This document shows, piece after piece, positions 1-8,415 of a stretch of 64,000 nt of DNA. This DNA comes from Crocinitomicaceae bacterium (GTDB lineage Bacteria; Bacteroidota; Bacteroidia; Flavobacteriales_G; Salibacteraceae). Position 1 is the stretch's first letter, and each line of letters opens with the position of its first letter. The translations under genes were made by a program, and so were the position numbers. Below the pieces are notes generated by a model. It was not told the DNA's origin. It did not search any database and saw nothing but the letters and a program-made list of their open reading frames with translations. The stretch covers positions 186,001 to 250,000 of the forward strand of contig PAVO01000005.1 of the NCBI GenBank assembly GCA_002713215.1, given 5' to 3'.

Positions 1-582
1 TCGGGATACGAAGCATCCGAAAAGATCTATGTTTCTTCTGATCAGGGTAAAACCTGGGCCAATTATACCTATTCAGGATTGCCCAATGTACCTGCAAACT
101 GTTTTGTAATGGATGCGAAATCGGGGGACAATTATATAGGTACTGATGTGGGTGTATTTCTAATTGACTCGGCGACCAACACCTGGAGTCGATTCGGTGA
201 TAAACTACCAAATGTTCCGGTTGTAGACATGAAAATACATGTGGCTACATCTAAACTTCGCATAGGAACTTTTGGAAGAGGAATGTGGGAAAGTGAGTTA
301 AATACAGTGAGCAATCCTAACGTATCAGTAAAGGAACTTACCTCGGGCAATGGAATTGAAGTATATCCCAATCCGGCTAATGATAAAATCTCAGTAAGGT
401 TAGAATCCTTTGAGGCTGGACAACAAGTTGATATTTACAACTATTTGGGCGAGAAAGTAAAATCCGTAACAATTACCTCCAATGAAACAGAAGTTTCCAT
501 TTCAGGGTTGTCTTCAGGAATCTATTATGTCGGGCAATTAGGATATAGCTTTCAGGACTTTACACGGTTTGTAAGGCAATAG
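1..582 (+). CDS. C-terminal part of a T9SS-sorted BNR/Asp-box repeat protein (5' truncated by window)
   Basis: The reading frame is open from base 1, so the gene starts outside the window; the first ATG at 79 is internal. Early residues include the Asp-box motif SSDQGKTW, typical of BNR/sortilin-like beta-propellers. The propeller part ends near GTFGRGMWE. The last 80 or so residues look like a T9SS type A sorting domain (IEVYPNPANDKISVRLE, then a short beta-sandwich ending in GIYYVGQLG...FVRQ). The protein is therefore probably exported through the outer membrane and anchored or released at the cell surface. Its substrate is unknown. A good intrinsic terminator follows at 606-641. Confidence 0.85.
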   Translation, partial: SGYEASEKIYVSSDQGKTWANYTYSGLPNVPANCFVMDAKSGDNYIGTDVGVFLIDSATNTWSRFGDKLPNVPVVDMKIHVATSKLRIGTFGRGMWESELNTVSNPNVSVKELTSGNGIEVYPNPANDKISVRLESFEAGQQVDIYNYLGEKVKSVTITSNETEVSISGLSSGIYYVGQLGYSFQDFTRFVRQ

Positions 583-605
583 TTGAAACTCGTTTACAAT
601 TGTTT

Positions 606-641
606 AAAACCGTTGATCTGATCTGGATTAGCGGTTTTTTA
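606..641 (+). terminator. Intrinsic terminator after the T9SS propeller gene
   Basis: AAAACCG (606-612) pairs with CGGTTTT (632-638), followed by more T residues. It lies 24 bases after the stop codon at 582 and upstream of the broken O-antigen-ligase-like gene. Confidence 0.65.
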
Positions 642-671
642 TAGAAAAAGCAGGAGCATTGGCTATCGGTT

Positions 672-2417
672 TTGCGAAAATATGGAACCAACTTAAAATT
701 ACTGGATAAGAAGATCGTCTTCATCTACTTTCTTTTTTTAGCAGCTGTTGTATCCTATTCCGCCCTGATTTTAGATTCAACCCTTTACGTAAAGTTTTTT
801 ATTGGTGGAATTGCTTCTATGGTTGCAATACTGGCATTGCGAAACAACTGGGATAACTACCAAATCTCCTCATTCGATGCGCTATTGTTTCTGCTTTTAA
901 TTATCCTTTTAATCCATCTGGAGACGTCAGAATATTTGAGCCTGGCATTGAATGAGTTTAACCGGTTTGTTGTTCTAATTGCCGTGTTTGTCTCATTTAA
1001 ACTCATTAGGCCTGTTAGTTTTAAAAGGGAAACAGCCTTGTTTTTTGCCCTTATAGTAATGTTTGCAACCTTCAGCTCCGTGTATCAACTCATAACGGGT
1101 TGGCTTGATGGAAATTCCATGGGCCTGATTTTACCATCAGGACTTTCGGGGAATAAGAACCTAAATTCTCACATTCTGTCAATGGGTCTGTTAATCTCCA
1201 TTATTTCATTGGTAAAAAATCATTCGACTACCAGGTATATATGGTTGCTTAACGCAGTGGTTAGCCTGTTTCTAATCTATTTTCTAAAATGCAGAAGTGC
1301 CTATGTCTTTAGCCTTGTCGGGTTGTTGGGTATTTCTGTGACGTATTATTTTCATTCCCGTTCTGACCAATCTAAATGGCTCCTGGGTTTTTGTCTAATT
1401 CTAGCCCTGTTCGGGTTAGTTTATACTAATATTCTGGAACAATTTATACTGTCTTTTGAGGATTCAAAGTCCGGATTTCAATCGCGTTTTTTACTTTGGG
1501 AAAAATCAATAGAAATGTTCCTTAACTTTCCATTTTCAGGAGAGGGGAGCGGTGCGTGGAGAATAAACCACACGCTGTTTGGCGATAATTCAGTTTACAA
1601 TCACGATGCTTCCGTTTATTATGTCATGGGCCATAACGATTACCTTCAAAATTTGCTGAATTAGGAATGGTCGGGGGATTGGTTTATGTATCTGCTTTGC
1701 TCTATGCCTCCTGGTTAGCATTAAAGCGAATATTCCATTTTAACTCCTCAGATTGGTTGCAACTGCAATCGGCAGTTTTTGTGTTAGGATTTGTTTTTTA
1801 CTCCCTCCCTGGTTAGTTTTCCAGGTGAACGCTTTATACATGCTGCCCTCTTTATGGCTGGAATGGCAATTCTACTCCATCGGGAAAAAACGCGGGTGCT
1901 GAAAGGCAACGAGTTCGTTGCAATTTCAACCTGTTTATTCGTTGTGATTTCCAGCTATAACCTGGGTAAAAAACTCCAGGGAGAGTTTTATTTAAAGAAA
2001 TATTTTCAGGGTTCTAAAAACAGGAGCGTTTCTAAGAGAATAGCTCTTTTGGAAAAGGCCAGCAACCCGCTATCCAAATATGATTTTTATGGAACGCCGT
2101 TGTCATTTTTTACAGGGGTGGAATACGTGAGATCAGGTGATTATCATAGGGCCATTGAGCAATTTGAACTTGCTAAGAAGAATAATCCGTATCATCCAGT
2201 ATTACTCATGAAACACATTCAGTCCTTGCAGAGCATCAGTAATTTCGAACAGGCAAAACCAAATTGCAATTTCTTGTTTGGCTATCACAAGCAATATTAC
2301 GAAGGGCTTAAACTGGTCAGTTGGAATCATTTTAATACAGGTGAAGCGGACAGCGCTTTGTTTGTAATAGAACATTCCGGTGAGAACAATGATTCCTATA
2401 AAGCTGACTTGGCATGA
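672..2417 (+). pseudogene. O-antigen-ligase-like membrane protein with TPR-like tail, broken by two frameshifts
   Basis: The first segment (672-1664, TTG start) has many transmembrane helices and a Wzy/WaaL-like pattern, ending in GHNDYLQNLLN and a stop. In another frame the sequence continues without loss as AELGMVGGLVYVSALLYASW until a stop near 1811. It then returns to the first frame near 1795 as SLVSFPGERFIHAALFMAGM, followed by a soluble TPR-like segment to 2417. The first lesion fits loss of one T near 1650. The second fits a 4-base tandem duplication in CTCCCTCCCTGG near 1802. The tail after 2417 may carry further damage, because the original frame stays readable to about 2558 after two stops. 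The family adds or polymerises surface polysaccharide units. Assembly error cannot be excluded. Confidence 0.7.
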
Positions 2418-2712
2418 TAAATTATGGCCCAAAATCAAATCCAAAACATGGATTTAAACAATCAGGATTTATTTCAACTAAGCCGAAATGCGTATAAATC
2501 CAAGATGCTTTTTTCAGATTACCTATCTAAAGAAGGTATAGAAACTTCAGGTAATTGACAGGTACACAAGATTTCCAGGGAATTGTTTTTTAGAAATTCA
2601 TTGCATTTGCTTGTAATTACAACCTGTACAAGCGATTTCGACAGTCAAATGGGTTAGGGACCAATTCTATTTTTACTTTTGAATCCCTTCACAAACAGGA
2701 ATAATTAATAAT

Positions 2713-4401
2713 ATGTCAGACGATAAGAAAGTAATATTTAGTATGCGAGGAATCACCAAGACGATTCCGCCGCAGAAAACCATTTTAAAGAACATTCATC
2801 TTTCCTTCTTTTACGGTGCCAAGATTGGCATTATTGGGTTAAATGGGTCGGGTAAATCTACCTTGATGAAAATCATTGCCGGGGTAGAAAAATCTTTCCA
2901 AGGCGATATTAGTTTTTCCGATGGGTACACAGTAGGTTATCTAGAGCAAGAACCTCAAATGGACGATTCTAAAACAGTTATTGAAATTGTAAAAGAAGGA
3001 GTTCAGGAGGTAGTAGATATTCTAAAAGAATATGAAGAGGTAAATAATGCCTTTATGGATCCAGCTGTAATGGAAGATCCGGATAAAATGCAGAAGTTGA
3101 TTGACCGGCAGGGAGAATTAAACGACCTGATTGAGCAACACAATGCCTGGGAACTGGACACCAAACTCGATATTGCCATGGACGCTTTGCGCTGTCCAGA
3201 GGGAGATGCTGAAGTGAAGAACTTGTCTGGAGGTGAGCGTAGAAGGGTGGCTTTGTGTCGTCTTCTGTTAAAAGAACCGGATATTCTGTTGTTGGATGAG
3301 CCTACCAACCACTTGGATGCCGAGTCGGTATATTGGCTGGAGCAGCATCTACAGCAATACAAGGGAACGGTAATAGCCATTACCCATGATAGATACTTCT
3401 TAGATAATGTTGCCGGATGGATTCTGGAATTGGATCGGGGAGAGGGCATTCCCTGGAAGGGTAACTATTCCAGTTGGCTGGATCAGAAATCGAAGAGCCT
3501 GGCTCAGGATGAAAAAGAAGCCAGTAAAAGACAAAAGATACTTGAACGGGAGTTGGAGTGGGTTCGGATGGCTCCCAAGGGTCGCCAAGCCAAGAGTAAG
3601 GCTCGTATTGCCAATTATGAAAAGATGTTGGCTGAAGAAGGCAAGGAAAAATTGGAAAACCTGGAGATCTTTATTCCTCCCGGCCCACGATTGGGTGCTG
3701 AAGTCATCGAATCGGTTGATGTGTCTAAAGGATTTGATGATCGATTGCTCTACGAAGGACTTAACTTTAAACTACCACCCAACGGCATTGTTGGAATAAT
3801 AGGACCCAATGGAGCAGGGAAGACCACCCTGTTTCGGATGATTATGGGGCTGGAAGAGCCCAACTCAGGAGAATTTAAGGTGGGTTCTACAGTTAAGGTG
3901 GCTTATGTCGATCAAAGTCATGCTGAGATTGATCCAAATAAAACGGTTTATGAGGTAATCTCGGGAGGTAACGATTGGTTGGAAATTGGTAAGCACAAGA
4001 TCAACTCCAGGGCTTACGTCAATAAGTTCAATTTTGCTGGTTCTGATCAGGGCAAGAAGGTAAACGTACTTTCAGGTGGTGAACGAAATCGCTTGCATTT
4101 GGCTATGACTCTTAAAATGGAAGCCAACGTGCTTCTACTTGATGAGCCTACCAATGACATAGATGTAAATACCTTGCGTGCCTTGGAAGAAGCACTGGAA
4201 AACTTTGCCGGTTGTGCGGTAGTTATTTCACACGACCGTTGGTTCCTCGACCGAATTTGTACGCACATCCTTGCTTTTGAAGGCGATAGCCAGGTGAAGT
4301 ACTTCGAAGGTTCGTTTAGCGAGTATGAGGAAAACAAACGCAAGCGACTGGGCGATATTACTCCTCATAGGCTTAAGTATAAGAAACTTGTGAGGAATTG
4401 A
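2713..4401 (+). CDS. ettA: Energy-dependent translational throttle protein EttA (ABC-F ATPase)
   Basis: The 562-residue soluble protein has two ABC domains and no membrane segments. Walker A is GLNGSGKST at 42-50 and GPNGAGKTT at 364-372. The signatures LSGGERRR (171-178) and LSGGERNR (453-460) are intact, as are the Walker B segments LLLDEPTNHLD and LLLDEPTNDID. An insertion at about 95-145 matches the EttA arm, and the charged linker at 245-320 the P-site tRNA interaction motif. EttA binds the ribosomal E site and gates early elongation according to the ATP/ADP ratio. Length and domain order are normal. The ATG at 2713 gives the usual N-terminus. It has no operon partner. Confidence 0.95.
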   Translation: MSDDKKVIFSMRGITKTIPPQKTILKNIHLSFFYGAKIGIIGLNGSGKSTLMKIIAGVEKSFQGDISFSDGYTVGYLEQEPQMDDSKTVIEIVKEGVQEVVDILKEYEEVNNAFMDPAVMEDPDKMQKLIDRQGELNDLIEQHNAWELDTKLDIAMDALRCPEGDAEVKNLSGGERRRVALCRLLLKEPDILLLDEPTNHLDAESVYWLEQHLQQYKGTVIAITHDRYFLDNVAGWILELDRGEGIPWKGNYSSWLDQKSKSLAQDEKEASKRQKILERELEWVRMAPKGRQAKSKARIANYEKMLAEEGKEKLENLEIFIPPGPRLGAEVIESVDVSKGFDDRLLYEGLNFKLPPNGIVGIIGPNGAGKTTLFRMIMGLEEPNSGEFKVGSTVKVAYVDQSHAEIDPNKTVYEVISGGNDWLEIGKHKINSRAYVNKFNFAGSDQGKKVNVLSGGERNRLHLAMTLKMEANVLLLDEPTNDIDVNTLRALEEALENFAGCAVVISHDRWFLDRICTHILAFEGDSQVKYFEGSFSEYEENKRKRLGDITPHRLKYKKLVRN

Positions 4402-4434
4402 TATTCTCAACCTTACACGAATTCTAAGGATTCG

Positions 4435-4470
4435 CCATTCCTGAGAACCCGATAAGGTGAGTCAGGAATG
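4435..4470. repeat. Inverted repeat between ettA and ogt
   Basis: CATTCCTGA (4436-4444) is perfectly complementary to TCAGGAATG (4462-4470) around a 17-base loop. There is no T-run, so it is not a typical intrinsic terminator. It could be a mobile intergenic hairpin or an mRNA 3' end structure. No second copy was seen in this window. Confidence 0.6.
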
Positions 4471-4506
4471 ACGGTATGGGTTAAGTAAGTATATATTATT
4501 AATATC

Positions 4507-5043
4507 ATGGAACATAAGATAACCATTGAATACTTTAAAACTCCATTTGGAGAACTCATTCTTGGAGCATTTCAGGATCAACTGTGCCTGTGCGACTGGC
4601 GTTATCGTAAAAAGCGTGATGCCATTGACCACCGTATAAAATCAGCTCTCGGTACTGAATATGAAATTGGAGCTTCACCAATACTGGAGAAAACCAAACT
4701 TCAATTGACTGAATATTTTAATGGAGAAAGAGCTGAGTTTGATGTTCCATTGTTGTTGGTTGGTTCTGATTTTCAGAAGTTGGTTTGGAATGCCTTACTA
4801 AAAATCCCATTTGGCAAAACCCAAACCTATTTAGAATTATCCAGAACATTGGGCAATGAAAAGGCCATTCGAGCTGTGGCTTCGGCCAATGGAGCTAACG
4901 CTATTTCGGTTATAGTTCCATGCCATAGAATTGTCGGAAGCGATGGAAGTTTGACTGGTTATGCAGGAGGTGTAGCCACAAAAAAGAAACTATTGCAACT
5001 CGAAGGGGCCTGGATTAAAAACCAGTTGGATTTGTTTGATTGA
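4507..5043 (+). CDS. ogt: Methylated-DNA--protein-cysteine S-methyltransferase
   Basis: The 178-residue protein carries the alkyl-acceptor motif IVPCHRIVG, with Cys139 as methyl acceptor and His140 and Arg141 following. Upstream is the helix-turn-helix segment FGKTQTYLELSRTLGNEKAIRAVASANGAN, whose arginine flips the base (shown here in parts: FGKTQTYLELSR, then AIRAVASANGAN). It repairs O6-methylguanine and O4-methylthymine by irreversible self-alkylation. The N-terminal domain is short, as in Ogt/MGMT, and there is no Ada zinc domain. Its last 29 bases overlap the 3' end of the opposite-strand lipoprotein gene. Confidence 0.93.
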   Translation: MEHKITIEYFKTPFGELILGAFQDQLCLCDWRYRKKRDAIDHRIKSALGTEYEIGASPILEKTKLQLTEYFNGERAEFDVPLLLVGSDFQKLVWNALLKIPFGKTQTYLELSRTLGNEKAIRAVASANGANAISVIVPCHRIVGSDGSLTGYAGGVATKKKLLQLEGAWIKNQLDLFD

Positions 5044-5476
5044 TCCATTTAAGTCTTAGGCCGAATTCTTTGGCGTGTATAATAAGGGTGTCGTTGGTTA
5101 ATTCCAGTTTCCGTGTAACAACCTTTCCGATCTCTTTAGGATCGGTGTGAGTAATCCTTTTGTGAGTTACCAAACCCAATTTTGGGTCATATTGAAAAGA
5201 GGCGGTATAGGCATACTTTGTGGCGGTCGAATCCAGTCCATATTTTTCCGGGATAAACTCGACGGACATCATTCCATTTGGTTTATAGATTAAGGTTCCG
5301 CTTCCATTTTTCATCCAATCCGAAACAATCCATTTTTCACTGAGCGAGTCTTGCTGTTTAATTCGATACAGTTTCCATGTCCCACTCAGGGTGTCTGACG
5401 GCGAGAAGGTACAACTGCAAATGAGGATTGCTATAATCAACAACACCTTAATTTTATTATGTAAGAACCGAAGCAT
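5015..5476 (-). CDS. Small lipocalin-like lipoprotein
   Basis: About 153 residues starting MLRFLHNKIKVLLII, with a lipobox-like ICSC before the mature protein. I chose this internal ATG because it gives a normal lipoprotein signal peptide; the longer frame (to 5524) adds 16 residues ahead of it. The mature part has a GTWKLYRI opening and alternating strands, as in the lipocalin-like lipoproteins of Bacteroidota. Their ligands are mostly unknown. It converges with ogt and overlaps it by 29 bases. Confidence 0.7.
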   Translation of the reverse strand: MLRFLHNKIKVLLIIAILICSCTFSPSDTLSGTWKLYRIKQQDSLSEKWIVSDWMKNGSGTLIYKPNGMMSVEFIPEKYGLDSTATKYAYTASFQYDPKLGLVTHKRITHTDPKEIGKVVTRKLELTNDTLIIHAKEFGLRLKWINQTNPTGF

Positions 5477-5607
5477 TTGATAGAAATTAAAGCCCCAAAA
5501 GTAGAAGGATAAAAAACTTAACAAAATCAGAAAAAGACTCCAATTTTGCTAACCGATCTTTCCATGCATGTACTAACTTCGCGAGCCTCAGAATTTAGAG
5601 TACAAAA

Positions 5608-6924
5608 ATGGTAAAACTCAATACCCCAAAAGGAACGCGGGACTTTTTACCCGAGCAGACTGCGCGTCGATCTTACATCTTCGATACCGTAAAATCTGTG
5701 TTCCATCATTACGGGTTTTCCCCAATAGAGACACCTGCCATGGAGTTGAAGGAAACTCTTATGGGTAAATATGGGGAAGAAGGGGATCGGTTAATCTTTA
5801 AGATCTTAGCTCGAGGAGATAAACTCAAGAAGGCACAGGAGAATAGCAATGAGTCTTTATTTTCTGAAGAGGCACTGCGCTACGACCTAACCGTACCATT
5901 CGCTCGCTTTGTAGTACAACACCAAAACGAATTAAGTTTCCCTTTTAAACGTTATCAGATTCAGCCGGTGTGGCGAGCTGATCGTCCGCAAAAAGGGAGG
6001 TATCGTGAGTTTTATCAGTGCGACGTAGATATGATTGGTTCCAATTCCTTACTGAATGAAGTGGAGCTAATCCAGGTGGTATCAGAAGTATTTGAGAAAC
6101 TTCAATTGCCGGAGGTAAACATTAAAATCAACAACCGAAAAATTCTCGAAGGAATTGCCGAGGTAATTGGTGAACCGGATAAACTCATTGATATTACCGT
6201 TGCCCTGGACAAATTGGATAAAATTGGCCGCGAAAAGGTAGAGAAGGAGCTTAGTGATAAGGGATTGTCGAATGATTCCATTGCTCAATTGGGTGTATTG
6301 TTCAACAATGCCGGATTGGATTCAGTAGCTGACTTTCTAAAATCGTCAGAAACAGGGCAGAAGGGAGTGGAAGAACTTTTCTTTTTGTTGAATTATGCTA
6401 AGGAGTTAGGTATTGATCAATGTGAGTTTGACCCAACCCTGGCCCGCGGATTAAATTACTATACCGGAGCCATTTTTGAAGTGGTTCACCCAGATTTTCC
6501 GTCCAGCATTTGCGGTGGAGGTAGGTACGATGACCTAACTGGAATCTTTGGTTTAAAGGATGTATCCGGAGTTGGAGTTTCCTTTGGTGCTGATCGCATT
6601 TACGATTTACTTCTCGATAAAGATCTTTTTCCCGAGCAAGTTGTACAAAGTACCAACCTTCTTCTCGTCAATTTTGGTGAAACTGAAGCCAAACAATGTG
6701 TTCTTTGGGCCAGGCAACTCCGAGAAAATGGGATTAATGTTGAGGTATATCCCGATTCCGCCAAAATGAAGAAACAAATGAAATACGCCAACGATAAGAA
6801 TATTCCCTTTGTGGCCCTGGTAGGAGACAGAGAGATTGAGTCAGGGTTACTGACTGTTAAAGACATGAACAGCGGAGAGCAATTGCAATTGACAATTGAA
6901 GACCTCGCTAAAAAACTTAAATAA
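5608..6924 (+). CDS. hisS: Histidyl-tRNA synthetase
   Basis: This is a class II synthetase of 438 residues, normal length. N-terminal TPKGTRDFLP is followed by motif 2 (about 114-141, with FKRYQIQPVWRADRP and GRYREFYQCDVD) and the histidine-binding HisA segment LARGLNYYTGAIFEV near 277-291. The C-terminal 90 residues form the anticodon-binding domain (NLLLVNFGE onward). It attaches histidine to tRNA-His in the cytoplasm. The gene is followed after a single base by histidine ammonia-lyase, so the two are very probably cotranscribed. Confidence 0.95.
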   Translation: MVKLNTPKGTRDFLPEQTARRSYIFDTVKSVFHHYGFSPIETPAMELKETLMGKYGEEGDRLIFKILARGDKLKKAQENSNESLFSEEALRYDLTVPFARFVVQHQNELSFPFKRYQIQPVWRADRPQKGRYREFYQCDVDMIGSNSLLNEVELIQVVSEVFEKLQLPEVNIKINNRKILEGIAEVIGEPDKLIDITVALDKLDKIGREKVEKELSDKGLSNDSIAQLGVLFNNAGLDSVADFLKSSETGQKGVEELFFLLNYAKELGIDQCEFDPTLARGLNYYTGAIFEVVHPDFPSSICGGGRYDDLTGIFGLKDVSGVGVSFGADRIYDLLLDKDLFPEQVVQSTNLLLVNFGETEAKQCVLWARQLRENGINVEVYPDSAKMKKQMKYANDKNIPFVALVGDREIESGLLTVKDMNSGEQLQLTIEDLAKKLK

Positions 6925-6925
6925 T

Positions 6926-8404
6926 ATGCAGGTATATAACATATCAGGATATCACCTTTCCCTGGAGAATATTGATGAGCTTGTGACTTCGCGGGCTTTT
7001 ATTGAATTGAGCGATGGCGCTAAAGACAGAATTACCATTTGCAGAACTTATCTCGATAATAGACTAAAAGAAGCCGAGGACCCCATTTACGGGATTAATA
7101 CAGGTTTTGGGTCGTTGCATAATAGAAGCATATCTTCAGAAGACCTCAATCAGTTGCAGCGCAATTTGGTGTTGTCTCACGCCTGCGGAATTGGGGCTGA
7201 AGTTCCTCAACCTATAGTAAAGTTGATGCTTTTGCTAAAGATCCAGGGGCTTAGTTACGGGCATTCCGGGGTTCAGTTGGCTACGGTAAACCGATTGATA
7301 GATCTGTACAACAATGATATTTTACCTGTGGTATATCAGCAAGGATCTTTAGGTGCTTCGGGCGACCTGGCTCCCTTGGCTCATTTGGCTCTGCCACTCA
7401 TTGGAGAGGGAGAGGTATACCACGATGGACGTAAGAAACACGCTTCTGAAATCTACGAGGAGTTTGGCTGGCAACCCATTGAACTGCAAAGCAAGGAAGG
7501 CCTGGCCTTACTAAATGGTACGCAGTTTATGAGCGCTTATGCAGTATGGGAATATTTAAAAGCCAAGAAACTGTCGGAAAAGGCAGACCTGATTGCAACG
7601 ATCTCATTAGAAGCTTATAATGGTAATCCGGAACCCTTTGATGAGGATTTGCAAATCATTAGAAATCACACTGGACAATTAAAGACCGCCAAGAACGTGC
7701 GACAGTATTTAACCGGAAGTGAAATGATGAAGCAGGAGAAGAAAGAGGTTCAGGATCCCTATTCATTTCGCTGTATTCCACAGGTTCATGGAGCTTCAAA
7801 AGATACTTTAAAACATATAGAGAAAGTAATTGAGAATGAGGTGAATGCGGTTACCGATAATCCAACTATTTTTCCTGAAAAGGATAAGATCTTAAGTGGT
7901 GGCAACTTCCACGGTCAACCCCTGGCGTTGGTACTCGATCAAATGGCTATTGCCTGCGCCGAAATGGCTTCTATATCCGAACGAAGAATCTACAAGTTAA
8001 TTTCCGGTCAACGCGATCTTCCGCCGTACCTGGTAGCAAATCCTGGTTTGAATTCTGGTTTTATGATTCCTCAGTATACAGCTGCAAGCATTGTTAGTCA
8101 AAACAAACAGCTGTGTATGCCGTCTTCAGTCGATTCCATAGATAGTAGCAATGGACAGGAAGATCACGTTAGTATGGGAGCAAATTCAGCAACCAAGTGC
8201 TACAAAGTCATACAAAACCTTCAACGTGTTTTAGGAATTGAGTTGATGAACGCTGCGCAGGCTATTGAGTTTAGGCGTCCATTAAAGGCTTCGGTTCGAG
8301 TAGAAAAGTATCTGGCTGACTTTCGAAACGAAGTTCCTTTTGTAGAAAACGATCAATACCTGAGTCCATTAATGCGTAAGGCCGAGGTGTTCGTAGGTAA
8401 ATAA
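6926..8404 (+). CDS. hutH: Histidine ammonia-lyase
   Basis: The 492-residue protein has the Ala-Ser-Gly triad (144-146, in GSLGASGDLAPLAH) that cyclises to the MIO electrophile, plus PIYGINTGFG with the catalytic tyrosine (Y55). It deaminates L-histidine to urocanate, the first step of histidine use. I chose the ATG at 6926, one base after the hisS stop. A longer frame from 6896 would overlap hisS and adds residues absent from the family. No hutU, hutI or hutG is in the window. Phenylalanine or tyrosine ammonia-lyases share the fold, but the overall sequence fits HutH. Confidence 0.92.
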   Translation: MQVYNISGYHLSLENIDELVTSRAFIELSDGAKDRITICRTYLDNRLKEAEDPIYGINTGFGSLHNRSISSEDLNQLQRNLVLSHACGIGAEVPQPIVKLMLLLKIQGLSYGHSGVQLATVNRLIDLYNNDILPVVYQQGSLGASGDLAPLAHLALPLIGEGEVYHDGRKKHASEIYEEFGWQPIELQSKEGLALLNGTQFMSAYAVWEYLKAKKLSEKADLIATISLEAYNGNPEPFDEDLQIIRNHTGQLKTAKNVRQYLTGSEMMKQEKKEVQDPYSFRCIPQVHGASKDTLKHIEKVIENEVNAVTDNPTIFPEKDKILSGGNFHGQPLALVLDQMAIACAEMASISERRIYKLISGQRDLPPYLVANPGLNSGFMIPQYTAASIVSQNKQLCMPSSVDSIDSSNGQEDHVSMGANSATKCYKVIQNLQRVLGIELMNAAQAIEFRRPLKASVRVEKYLADFRNEVPFVENDQYLSPLMRKAEVFVGK

Positions 8405-8415
8405 ACCTCTATTAT

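Noticed and set aside
3407-3799. 130-codon plus-strand frame inside ettA
   Set aside because: It lies wholly inside a clear ABC-F gene in another frame and has no recognisable motif; shadow of ettA.
5015-5043. Overlap of ogt and lipoprotein 3' ends as a possible antisense control
   Set aside because: A 29-base convergent overlap is ordinary in this compact genome, where neighbours converge with gaps under 15 bases at several places.
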